A stretch of DNA of 47,265 nucleotides from Candidatus Saccharimonadota bacterium (GTDB lineage Bacteria > Patescibacteriota > Saccharimonadia > Saccharimonadales > UBA10212), in NCBI GenBank assembly GCA_028288985.1, contig JAQGHE010000051.1:1-47265 (forward strand), given 5' to 3'. Positions within the stretch are counted from its first letter, which is position 1. Every line of letters begins with the position of its first letter. This document shows positions 30,281 through 37,108 of the stretch, in pieces. The notes under the pieces were generated by a model. It saw only the letters and a program-made list of their open reading frames with translations, had not been told where the DNA came from and searched no databases. A program made the translations under genes and the position numbers.

Positions 30281-31392
30281 TTTTGTTCCAGCGCTGCACG
30301 CACGCTGTAAAAGGCCGGCTTCGGTTGGTAGCGCTTATCAAACATCAGAGGCCTGGGATCTTTCAAACCGATATAGTTGTACCAAGTTTCGCTATCTGTG
30401 ATGCCAAGGTAGGCAAAGCTATGGCAAGCCTGGGATTCTATGCAGGCGCGCATCATTTCGTAATAAATTTTTGCCTGTATCTGGTCTTTATCGGCGTCAT
30501 TTGCGGGTACGCTTTCCATATTGACGTCAAATTCGGTTACGTAAACCCCTACCCCCAGATCAGCAAAGCGTTTCATATTTTTGATAACGTCGTCTTTGGT
30601 CGGGGGATAATCCCCGGCAATGTGCATCTGCATGCCAACGCCGTCGATGGGCACGCCGCGGGCCAGAGCGCCTTTGACATAGTTATACATGGCATCTGAA
30701 GTACTGTTGATGACGTCGCTATTGAAGTCGTTGAGAATCAGTTTGGAGTGAGGATCCGCCTGGCGCGCCCAAATGAAAGATTGGTCAATATAGCTTTGGT
30801 CGCCGATATGATCGGCCCACCAATCGTGCAGGCCGTAAAGGCGCTGGGCGCGGGTAAATGCTTCGTTTACCACTGTCCACTCGGCAACCTGTCCCTGATA
30901 GTGCTGGCCTACCGTCATGATGTGGTCATGAAGAATGTCTAGAAGCTCCGGCTTGCTGAAGTTGCCGCTTGTAAGCCATTTGGGCAGCCATTTTTCGTCA
31001 CCCCAAACATAGTGGTGAGCCTGCACCGGCATATTATGAGACCGGGCAAAGTTAACGACCTGATCCATTCTTTTAAAATCATAGGTTGTCCTGGTGGGCC
31101 TTAAGCCGCCATCCGTGAAGTACCAGTTTGGAGTGTTATCGGCCAGGGCAAAATCAAACTGAGAAGTCAGGATGTTGGTGTAAGGTTTGTCGCCAAGGTG
31201 GCTTGAAATAGCAAAGTTACCAAGGCTGATGTGTTTCTGGGCGGCCAGCTGCTTCAAGGGCGGCTCGGGCAGATTAGGAGTCTGGGCTTGAAGGCGCCAC
31301 GTCAGCAGCCCGATTATCAGCAGAAGTGAAGGTATAGCAATCGCTGCGTAAAGTTTTACTCGTTCTCTTTTGATGCCCTTTTTGGTTGGCAT
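30277..31392 (-). CDS. Membrane-anchored GH10 endo-beta-1,4-xylanase
   Basis: Hydrolyses xylan or related beta-1,4-glycans outside the cell. 371 aa: an N-terminal transmembrane anchor (about 13-31), then one GH10 TIM barrel. Catalytic acid/base E177 in W-T-V-V-N-E-A, nucleophile E287 in V-Y-V-T-E-F-D-V; N-W-Y-F near 89, H-H-Y-V-W near 126 and G-M-Q-M-H near 253 are also typical. Family consensus has W-D-V-V-N-E, so the second residue here (T) is a small deviation. It follows a Ser/Gln-rich membrane protein gene (stop 2 nt before its ATG) and precedes a small membrane protein gene. Suggests use of plant or host polysaccharide. Confidence 0.93.
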   Translation of the reverse strand: MPTKKGIKRERVKLYAAIAIPSLLLIIGLLTWRLQAQTPNLPEPPLKQLAAQKHISLGNFAISSHLGDKPYTNILTSQFDFALADNTPNWYFTDGGLRPTRTTYDFKRMDQVVNFARSHNMPVQAHHYVWGDEKWLPKWLTSGNFSKPELLDILHDHIMTVGQHYQGQVAEWTVVNEAFTRAQRLYGLHDWWADHIGDQSYIDQSFIWARQADPHSKLILNDFNSDVINSTSDAMYNYVKGALARGVPIDGVGMQMHIAGDYPPTKDDVIKNMKRFADLGVGVYVTEFDVNMESVPANDADKDQIQAKIYYEMMRACIESQACHSFAYLGITDSETWYNYIGLKDPRPLMFDKRYQPKPAFYSVRAALEQK

Positions 31393-31394
31393 GG

Positions 31395-31640
31395 TTACTG
31401 AGAACTAAGTGATTGCTGAGGATTTGCGCCGCCGCCGCTTTGAGCGCCTTCTTGCAGCCCGGACACATTGGTAGAGGTTTGGCTGCCGTCTTGGCTGACG
31501 GTTAGAGAACTGCTCTGGCCGGCAGAAGCGGATTCCCGGCCGGCCGGCTCAGGCCTGTTGGCTAAGATAATCCAAAGCAGCAGCATGGCCGTAACTAGGA
31601 TCACGATTACGATCGGCAAGCTTGTGTATTTTTTTAGCAT
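31395..31640 (-). CDS. Small anchored Ser/Gln/Gly-rich protein
   Basis: 81 aa: one N-terminal transmembrane helix (about 8-27, I-V-I-V-I-L-V-T-A-M-L-L-L-W-I-I-L-A) and a low-complexity outward tail rich in Ser, Gln, Gly and Ala. No family. First gene of the xylanase operon, ending 2 nt before the GH10 start; it might act as a surface tether or partner. No clear promoter beyond the AT-rich sequence upstream. Confidence 0.62.
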   Translation of the reverse strand: MLKKYTSLPIVIVILVTAMLLLWIILANRPEPAGRESASAGQSSSLTVSQDGSQTSTNVSGLQEGAQSGGGANPQQSLSSQ

Positions 31641-31694
31641 GTTCTTATATTATCGCACGGATTTTTGAGCCGGGAAAAATCATTAAGATTATGC

Positions 31695-31723
31695 TTGTGC
31701 TGCGGATTTATACGTTGTATAAT
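31695..31723 (+). promoter_or_regulatory. Promoter of the large structured RNA
   Basis: TTGTGC (31695-31700), 17-bp spacer, TATAAT (31718-31723); transcription is expected to begin near 31730. Confidence 0.6.
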
Positions 31724-31739
31724 CCGCTTTATCTTTGTT

Positions 31740-31773
31740 GAGGCTTTACATAAAGCCTCCGAAGGAGTTTTTT
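31740..31773 (+). promoter_or_regulatory. Attenuator-like leader
   Basis: GAGGCTTTA (31740-31748) pairs with TAAAGCCTC (31751-31759). The alternative stem CTCC-gaa-GGAG (31757-31767) followed by T6 (31768-31773) overlaps it, so the two hairpins are mutually exclusive. This sits just before the structured RNA body. Confidence 0.45.
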
Positions 31774-32444
31774 GACAAGTAGATACTGATCCGAGGTGAG
31801 ATATAAGTATCCGGCTTTTACGAGACTGGTATTTTTATCTCATCTCGGGGTGTTCCCATAACGCCTAGCCACTCCGTGGCCCGAGCAGTGAGACCAGCAA
31901 GGAGGCTCTTTGTGAGTCACTCTCGTGCAGGTCCCGTCTCATCCGCGTCGACGATCCCTGCCCCAGAGGCAACGATTTCGACCATCGGCACCGGCCCGAT
32001 CACGTAGACACGTCGATCGCGCTCGGCTCGCAGAACGCGTAAGCCTTCCGGCCTACGCTAAGACGACGAAGTAAAGACGGGCCTCGCTAACCGTCTGCTA
32101 GTGCAACACCTCTTCGGTGTACCACCTTTGGCAAACGCCTCAAGCTACGGTTCATGGTCCGGCGCCTGCATAAGGATGGCCTGACCAGAACGATGGTCAT
32201 GACACGAAAAACACAACCCAGCCGGACGCTTCAGAATGGTCCGACTAGGCTGCTGCCGTAAATCGGCAAAACATCAGCCGCGCTGAGCGCGGTCGTCCCG
32301 CAAGGGACAATCAGGAGACGAGGTGGGGCCCGCGTAGCTAGGGGAAGATATTTCCCGGTTCGCGGGCACCACCCGTCCTCCGCCTATTCGCCGGTAACAG
32401 TATCTACTTGTTCTTCTCATACCGCCGCGCAAGGCGGTTTTTTT
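31774..32444 (+). ncRNA. Large structured non-coding RNA, unassigned
   Basis: No open frame over 60 codons on either strand from 31669 to 32480. The region begins with ACAAGTAGATACTG (31775-31788) and ends with its perfect complement CAGTATCTACTTGT (32398-32411), a 14-bp closing helix more than 600 nt long-range. Inside, P2 is 13 bp (31791-31803 with 31836-31848, one G-U). Many local hairpins follow: GCCAC/GTGGC (31868-31880), GCGTA..TACGC (about 32037-32058), CAGCC..GGCTG (32218-32251), CCGCGC-tga-GCGCGG (32278-32292), GTCCC-GCAA-GGGAC with a GNRA loop (32295-32308), and a long arm 32314-32381. A terminator, ACCGCC/GGCGGT plus T7, ends it (32421-32444). RNase P, tmRNA and 6S hallmarks were not found. 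Size and complexity recall ornate large RNAs (OLE, GOLLD, ROOL). Confidence 0.75.
32421..32444 (+). terminator. Terminator of the large RNA
   Basis: ACCGCC (32421-32426) and GGCGGT (32433-32438) with a 6-nt loop, followed by a T run to 32444. Confidence 0.85.
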
Positions 32445-32480
32445 ATTATCTAGAATGACGAGCGGATAAACCGCAGGCTG

Positions 32481-33068
32481 TTACTTAGGCGGCTCCTGGG
32501 CAGTATCTCCCTGCTCTAGGCGTTTAGCTTCAGCAACAACCGCGCTGAGTATTCGTATGAAGTTTGAGGTATCACTGGTATTAGAGCTGCCGCCTAAGCT
32601 ACGGCGTTCTTTAGGGGACATGGCCAGGTAGGCCTCTACCCCCTCTACGATCAAATAATCTTGCTCAAACATTCTTTCTTCAGCTTCCTCTCGGTTTAGC
32701 CAGGGTTGGTGGTCCCTTCCCGGCAGGTCGGTAGGGATTTTCTGCTTCAGCTTCTCTATATCGACGTCATATAAGGCTTCCGGCCGGGCGGACATTATAG
32801 GCGGCAGGCCTTTATGCAATAGGTGTGAGTTAAGGGCGTAAAGCCGTGTTCCCCATGTAACTTTTGCCCTCTCTCGGTTGCTTAGTTGCTCAACCACTTC
32901 TTTGAACTGCTGATAATCGAACGACCCGGCCGGGCTCTCTTGCTCGGCGCCCGCTTCCGCCGGAGCTTCCCCGGCTGAAGATCCTACAGAGAGCCGCCCC
33001 GCCGCCCTGGCTGCGTCCTCTGGAGGAATGGTCTTGCCTTCGCCTGCTTTGTCTTTTTCCATAGCCAA
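32481..33068 (-). CDS. Hypothetical protein, paralogue of the 33106 gene product
   Basis: 195 aa, soluble. An acidic/Ala-rich low-complexity N-terminus (1-48) is followed by a helical domain: V-V-E-Q-L-S-N-R-E-R-A-K-V-T-W-G-T-R-L-Y-A-L-N-S-H-L-L-H (split here for length), then an E-E-A-E-E-R-M-F-E-Q stretch and a C-terminal helix with I-R-I-L-S-A-V-V-A-E-A. The V-x-W-x-x-R-x-x-x-x-x-S-x-L-x-x-x-G pattern recurs in the adjacent upstream gene. Family not recognised. Confidence 0.6.
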   Translation of the reverse strand: MAMEKDKAGEGKTIPPEDAARAAGRLSVGSSAGEAPAEAGAEQESPAGSFDYQQFKEVVEQLSNRERAKVTWGTRLYALNSHLLHKGLPPIMSARPEALYDVDIEKLKQKIPTDLPGRDHQPWLNREEAEERMFEQDYLIVEGVEAYLAMSPKERRSLGGSSNTSDTSNFIRILSAVVAEAKRLEQGDTAQEPPK

Positions 33069-33105
33069 GTACTATGCCACCACCGGTGCCGTTTGACAGT
33101 GAGAT

Positions 33106-33630
33106 TTACGACAATCCCACTTGCTGCCTAGGATCATAAACAGTCAAGATATCCGAAGTTAGAGTTTTTGCCATCTTGGTGTCGCCGTATTTAGCGGTAA
33201 CGTCGTTAAGATCAAGGATTTGCCCCATATTGGCAATTATTAAAGCCTCACTAGCAAACCGTTCTATGTCGTCATTATGTTTTTTCATCTTGGCCCGCTC
33301 TGCCCACGTCATCTTGTCGGGTATTTCCAGGATGGATGAGCCCTCGTATTGGTTGGTGAAAATTGATAGGCCACCCTCGCTGATTAATCTGCTATCGATG
33401 GTGTGGAAGCGGTTCCAGGCCACCACGTTTCCTACCCGGTGATCGGAAGCTCGTATAAATTGCGTAAAGTCGTGGAAGTTCAAAAACTCTCTTGGCTGGC
33501 GGCCAGTTTCGGCGCTGGCAGCTAAAATACGCTTACCCGCCTCTCGGGCAATGCTGTGCGGCAACCTGTGCAGATCCGCCATGCCCTCATGCCTATTCAT
33601 CACAATAGTTTTATAAAAATAATGCTTCAA
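33106..33630 (-). CDS. Hypothetical protein
   Basis: 174 aa (possibly 163 from the internal ATG near 33597, M-N-R-H-E-G). Soluble, helical, not recognised. It contains F-H-D-F-T-Q-F-I-R-A-S-D, then V-V-A-W-N-R-F-H-T-I-D-S-R-L-I-S-E-G-G, which parallels V-T-W-G-T-R-L-Y-A-L-N-S-H-L-L in the next gene, and a helix I-E-R-F-A-S-E-A-L-I-I. Probably a tandem duplication that diverged. Lies 37 bp before the paralogue on the same strand and downstream of rarA. Confidence 0.6.
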   Translation of the reverse strand: MKHYFYKTIVMNRHEGMADLHRLPHSIAREAGKRILAASAETGRQPREFLNFHDFTQFIRASDHRVGNVVAWNRFHTIDSRLISEGGLSIFTNQYEGSSILEIPDKMTWAERAKMKKHNDDIERFASEALIIANMGQILDLNDVTAKYGDTKMAKTLTSDILTVYDPRQQVGLS

Positions 33631-33664
33631 TGCTGTTAAAAAACTAACGCTTGCTAGTAAGTCT

Positions 33665-35035
33665 TTAGCTTTGGCTAAAGAAGTCGGCGCTTTCCATCTC
33701 TGGAGGCAGGAAGCCCTCGTTTGGCTTAAAATCCGCCTGCCACTTGTAGTCTTTGCCGTAGCCGAGGTCTTTCATTAGTTTAGTCGGGGCGTTGCGCAGA
33801 TGCAGCGGTACCGGCAGATCTGGAAAGTCCCGGGCAGCTGACAAGGCTTGGTTCATGGCGCTGGTAACCTCACGGGATTTTGGAGCTTTGGCCATTACGG
33901 CGGCGCAGTGGAATAAGTTGTACTGGCACTCCGGCATGCCGATGCGCTCTACTGCCAGGAAGGTGGAGACCGCCAGATTGAGTGCCGCCGGGGCGGCCAG
34001 GCCGATATCTTCGCTGGCGAATACCACCATCCGCCGGGCGATGAACTTGGGATCTTCGCCGGCTTGCAGCATCCGGGCCATATAATAAAGCGCGGCGCTT
34101 GGCTGGCTGCCGCGCATGCTTTTTATGAAGGCACTGATGATGTTGTAGTGATTCTCGCCGGCTTTGTCATAGCCGGGGATTCTGGTTTGAGCAGCCGATT
34201 CGATTATTTCTTTAGTAATCGTGCCTTTAGTGAGGCTGGCTGCTAGCTCCAGCGTGTTCAACACAATGCGGGCATCACCGCCGCTCATTTCAGCTAGTAG
34301 ATCCAGGGAGGCGGCCGGCAATCTTTTATCCGAAATCTTTTCGGCTTTGGCGGCACGTTTCAAAATCTCAACCAAATCAGCTTTGCTAAGCGGCTCCAGA
34401 ACGATGACCCGGCTGCGCGAAAGCAAAGGGTTGATGACCTCGAAGCTGGGGTTCTCGGTGGTGGCGCCGATCAAAGTGATTAAGCCGGATTCCACGTGAG
34501 GTAAAAAGGCATCCTGCTGGGCTTTATTGAAGCGGTGAATTTCGTCGACAAAAAGTACCGTGTGCTTGGGCCGGACAGTCTGCTCTCCGGCGGAGCCGGA
34601 GACTCCACTGCCCTTTTTGGTGCGCGGCGGCGTTGCCGGCGCCGATACTCCTTCGTCGTATTTGCCATACGCCTCTGTCCGTTTCTCGCTGGCGCCTTGC
34701 GCCCCATCCAAGCCAAGCACACGTTGCTTGCTGTCCTGTGATGTTGCTGCAATGTGCTGATTCTCGCGGGCGCGCTCTACGACTTTGTTCACGTCGGCTT
34801 TGCCTGATGTTACGGCCGACAGCTCGATAAAATCAGCTTCCATGTCACTCGCGATAATGCGGGCCAAGGTAGTTTTGCCGCTGCCTGGGGGACCCCAGAA
34901 GATCAGCGAAAAAGGCTGGCCGGTACTAACCAAACGCGGAATCAGCTGCCCTTCGCCTAAAATATGTGCCTGGCCTACCACCTCAGACAGTGTCTTTGGG
35001 CGCATCCTCTCCGCTAGCGGCTGTTTTAGCTCCAT
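33665..35035 (-). CDS. rarA: Replication-associated recombination protein A (AAA+ ATPase)
   Basis: Clamp-loader-like ATPase of the RarA/MgsA/WRNIP1 family acting at stalled replication forks. 456 aa. Walker A G-P-P-G-S-G-K-T (48-55), Walker B F-V-D-E-I-H-R-F (162-169), sensor region G-A-T-T-E-N-P-S-F, arginine-finger context L-L-S-R-S-R-V, and the C-terminal MgsA-type domain (Y-Y-M-A-R-M-L-Q-A-G-E-D-P, R-R-M-V-V-F-A-S-E-D-I-G). Between E-R-A-R-E-N (about 87-92) and T-V-L-F-V-D-E there is an extra low-complexity insert of about 60 residues not present in E. coli RarA. GTG/TTG starts not needed; ATG at 35035. Confidence 0.94.
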   Translation of the reverse strand: MELKQPLAERMRPKTLSEVVGQAHILGEGQLIPRLVSTGQPFSLIFWGPPGSGKTTLARIIASDMEADFIELSAVTSGKADVNKVVERARENQHIAATSQDSKQRVLGLDGAQGASEKRTEAYGKYDEGVSAPATPPRTKKGSGVSGSAGEQTVRPKHTVLFVDEIHRFNKAQQDAFLPHVESGLITLIGATTENPSFEVINPLLSRSRVIVLEPLSKADLVEILKRAAKAEKISDKRLPAASLDLLAEMSGGDARIVLNTLELAASLTKGTITKEIIESAAQTRIPGYDKAGENHYNIISAFIKSMRGSQPSAALYYMARMLQAGEDPKFIARRMVVFASEDIGLAAPAALNLAVSTFLAVERIGMPECQYNLFHCAAVMAKAPKSREVTSAMNQALSAARDFPDLPVPLHLRNAPTKLMKDLGYGKDYKWQADFKPNEGFLPPEMESADFFSQS

Positions 35036-35066
35036 CTTTATTAGTATACACCCCTGTTTCGTATTG

Positions 35067-35095
35067 ACTTTCTAAAGCACTTATGCTATAATCAG
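35067..35095 (+). promoter_or_regulatory. Promoter for the membrane protein at 35141
   Basis: TTGACT, 17-bp spacer and TATAAT with a preceding TG (extended -10), on the plus strand just before the GC-rich leader. Coordinates approximate within a few bases. Confidence 0.65.
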
Positions 35096-35140
35096 ATTCA
35101 GTTCCGGCAACCCGCCGGGGCACCTTCCCAAGGGGGAACA

Positions 35141-35491
35141 GTGAGTTCAGACACCAAGCAAATCCGTCTGCTTGCGGCAGTTCTTCTGCTGCTACTCGTA
35201 TACGGAGGGCTGATCACCTGCGCCGTCGTCGGTGGATTGACGTTCAGCGTGTTCGTCTTCATCGTCGGGCTCTTCAGCCTGACCTATACGGTCTTTGGCT
35301 GGATCGATGACACAAAGGCCGGCGCGGGTATCAGAAAAGTGATGAAGGAGGACTACGGTCGCCTGATCAAGTGCTGGCTGTTTGTTCTCCTTCTGATCAT
35401 CCTCTTCGCACTGACGTCCTTCGCCGCCCTTCGCATCGCAATGCGCTTGGCGGGTAGCGCGCACGCCTCGCCGGCCACAGCCGGCGCATGA
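35141..35491 (+). CDS. Small multi-pass membrane protein
   Basis: 116 aa starting with GTG after AGGGGGAACA. Three hydrophobic segments: about 10-31 (L-A-A-V-L-L-L-L-L-V-Y-G-G-L), 33-53 (F-S-V-F-V-F-I-V-G-L-F-S-L) and 77-97 (W-L-F-V-L-L-L-I-I-L-F-A-L), with a basic cytosolic loop (K-A-G-A-G-I-R-K-V-M-K) between and an Ala-rich tail. Family not recognised. NNC/NNG-rich codons, own promoter, structured leader and GC-rich terminator, like the genes at 7592, 13005 and 24704. Confidence 0.68.
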   Translation: MSSDTKQIRLLAAVLLLLLVYGGLITCAVVGGLTFSVFVFIVGLFSLTYTVFGWIDDTKAGAGIRKVMKEDYGRLIKCWLFVLLLIILFALTSFAALRIAMRLAGSAHASPATAGA

Positions 35492-35499
35492 CGTCCCAC

Positions 35500-35544
35500 G
35501 GGCCGCCCTTGCACCTTCACGGTGCGGGGCGGCCCTTTTCTTTT
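35500..35544 (+). terminator. Rho-independent terminator
   Basis: GGGCCGCCC pairs with GGGCGGCCC around an inner GCACC/GGTGC hairpin, followed by a T-rich run. Confidence 0.85.
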
Positions 35545-35546
35545 AC

Positions 35547-36293
35547 CTAAGCTTCTATTCTGTTAAAGCGATTAACCGCGAAGGTGACGCAGACTACCAA
35601 TGTTAAAGCTACCACCAGCAAATCTTTACCCAGCCCAAAGTGGGATTGATGGATCATGGTAAACCGCAGGGCATCCACGCAGTAGCTCAACGGATTTATT
35701 GACGATAGTATTCGCAGAAAATCAGGCACATTAGTCAGCGGATAGAGAGCGCTGGACAGGAAGAAAAGCGGAAATATGAGGAAGTTGTTAATGCCCTGGA
35801 AACCCTGAAAATCCTCGACCATGCTGGCTAGTCCCGCCCCGAAGCTGGTAAGTGCCAGGCTGAGCACCAGCATGATAAGTAGGCTAAGCGGCAAATAAAG
35901 CCAGTTATACGGCCTGAAGCCCAGGGCTAGGGAAATAATCAGCACGAAAACTCCCTGCAAAAACGAAATCGTTGCCCCGCCCAGCGCATTACCCAGCAGT
36001 ATGCTTAGGCGTGATACGGGGGCTACCAGCATCTCTTTTAAAAAGCCGAAGCGCTTGTCGAACAGTATTTGAATTCCCCAGAATACACCCGAGAACAAGA
36101 TCGTCTGGATGATGATGCCGGGCACCAAAAATTGCAGATAATTGCCCTCGCCCGCCCGTTTATAGACCGAACCGATACCATAGCCCAAAGCCAGCAGGAA
36201 AAGTATAGGCTGCCCGATGGCTCCCACTATTCGTGAGCGGCTGCGGAAGTAGCGTTTCATTTGCCTCAGCCATAAGATATAAACGACTCCCAC
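35547..36293 (-). CDS. ABC-2 type transporter permease (DrrB-like)
   Basis: 248-aa membrane subunit with about six helices, fitting ABC-2/DrrB permeases: R-Q-M-K-R-Y-F-R-S-R at the N-terminus, V-P-G-I-I-I-Q-T-I-L-F (about 54-64), F-L-K-E-M-L-V-A-P-V-S-R (84-95) and L-F-F-L-S-S-A-L-Y-P-L (176-186). Exports a drug, lipid or polymer together with the ATPase encoded immediately upstream; the two genes overlap at the ATGA-type junction (position 36293). Confidence 0.9.
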   Translation of the reverse strand: MGVVYILWLRQMKRYFRSRSRIVGAIGQPILFLLALGYGIGSVYKRAGEGNYLQFLVPGIIIQTILFSGVFWGIQILFDKRFGFLKEMLVAPVSRLSILLGNALGGATISFLQGVFVLIISLALGFRPYNWLYLPLSLLIMLVLSLALTSFGAGLASMVEDFQGFQGINNFLIFPLFFLSSALYPLTNVPDFLRILSSINPLSYCVDALRFTMIHQSHFGLGKDLLVVALTLVVCVTFAVNRFNRIEA

Positions 36294-37099
36294 TAGCGCA
36301 GCCTTTGGTTACGTTGGGCAGTGCGGACATTTAGACCGTTATTGGAAAGGCTGGTCTCGTCACGCACTTCTTTGCCGGTCAGGCTTAAATAGGCCTCTTC
36401 CAGAGTTTTGGTGCCTGTCTGTTTTGCCAGCTGGGCGGAGGTGCCGGTGGCGATAATCTTACCGTGGTCAATTATTGCGATGCGTCTGGCTATGGCTTCG
36501 GCTTCCTCTAGATAGTGCGTAGTAAAGAAGATTGTCATGCCCTCTTTTCTGTTGAGCTTTTCAACATAGTCCCACAGCAAGTTACGGGTTTGGGTATCCA
36601 GGCCGAGTGTGGGTTCATCCAGAAACAAGATCTTAGGATGGTGCAGCAGTCCCCGGGCAATCTCCAGGCGGCGTCGCATACCGCCTGAGTAAGTTTTAAC
36701 CATCGAGTCCTTTCGCTCCCACAAATCTACAAGCCTCATCAGTTCTTCGATCCGTTCCTGCTGTTTGGATTTGTCTACTCCATAAAGCACGGCATGTATC
36801 TCCATATTTTCGTAAGCTGAAAGTTCTTCTTCCAAAGCGGGATCCTGAAAAACAATACCGAAAGATTTCCGGGCGGCATCCTGATCGGTTGTAACATCGT
36901 GTCCATTGAGCGTTAGCGTGCCATCTGTAGGCCGCAGCATGGTTGTCAGCATCTTGATGGTAGTGCTTTTGCCGGCACCGTTAGGACCAAGGAATGCGAA
37001 TATATCACCGGCTTTGACTTCAAAGCTGATGCCGTCGACGGCCGTCAGGTCGCCAAACTTCTTTACGACATTCTTGGCTACGATAATTGGTTCACTCAT
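36293..37099 (-). CDS. ABC transporter ATP-binding protein (DrrA-like)
   Basis: 268-aa ATPase of the DrrA family. Walker A G-P-N-G-A-G-K-S-T (38-46), signature Y-S-G-G-M-R-R-R-L-E (about 141-150), Walker B L-F-L-D-E-P-T-L-G-L-D (about 161-171) and H-loop T-T-H-Y-L-E-E-A-E. Energises the permease encoded next to it. It lies 9 bp after the stop of zwf on the same strand, so zwf, ATPase and permease may be one transcript. Confidence 0.93.
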   Translation of the reverse strand: MSEPIIVAKNVVKKFGDLTAVDGISFEVKAGDIFAFLGPNGAGKSTTIKMLTTMLRPTDGTLTLNGHDVTTDQDAARKSFGIVFQDPALEEELSAYENMEIHAVLYGVDKSKQQERIEELMRLVDLWERKDSMVKTYSGGMRRRLEIARGLLHHPKILFLDEPTLGLDTQTRNLLWDYVEKLNRKEGMTIFFTTHYLEEAEAIARRIAIIDHGKIIATGTSAQLAKQTGTKTLEEAYLSLTGKEVRDETSLSNNGLNVRTAQRNQRLR

Positions 37100-37108
37100 C
37101 GCTAATCA

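Noticed and set aside
31774..32444. RNase P RNA, tmRNA or 6S RNA identity
   Set aside because: The conserved RNase P core (GAGGAAAGTCC type), tmRNA ends and tag, and the 6S open-bubble layout were not found; the length also does not fit 6S.
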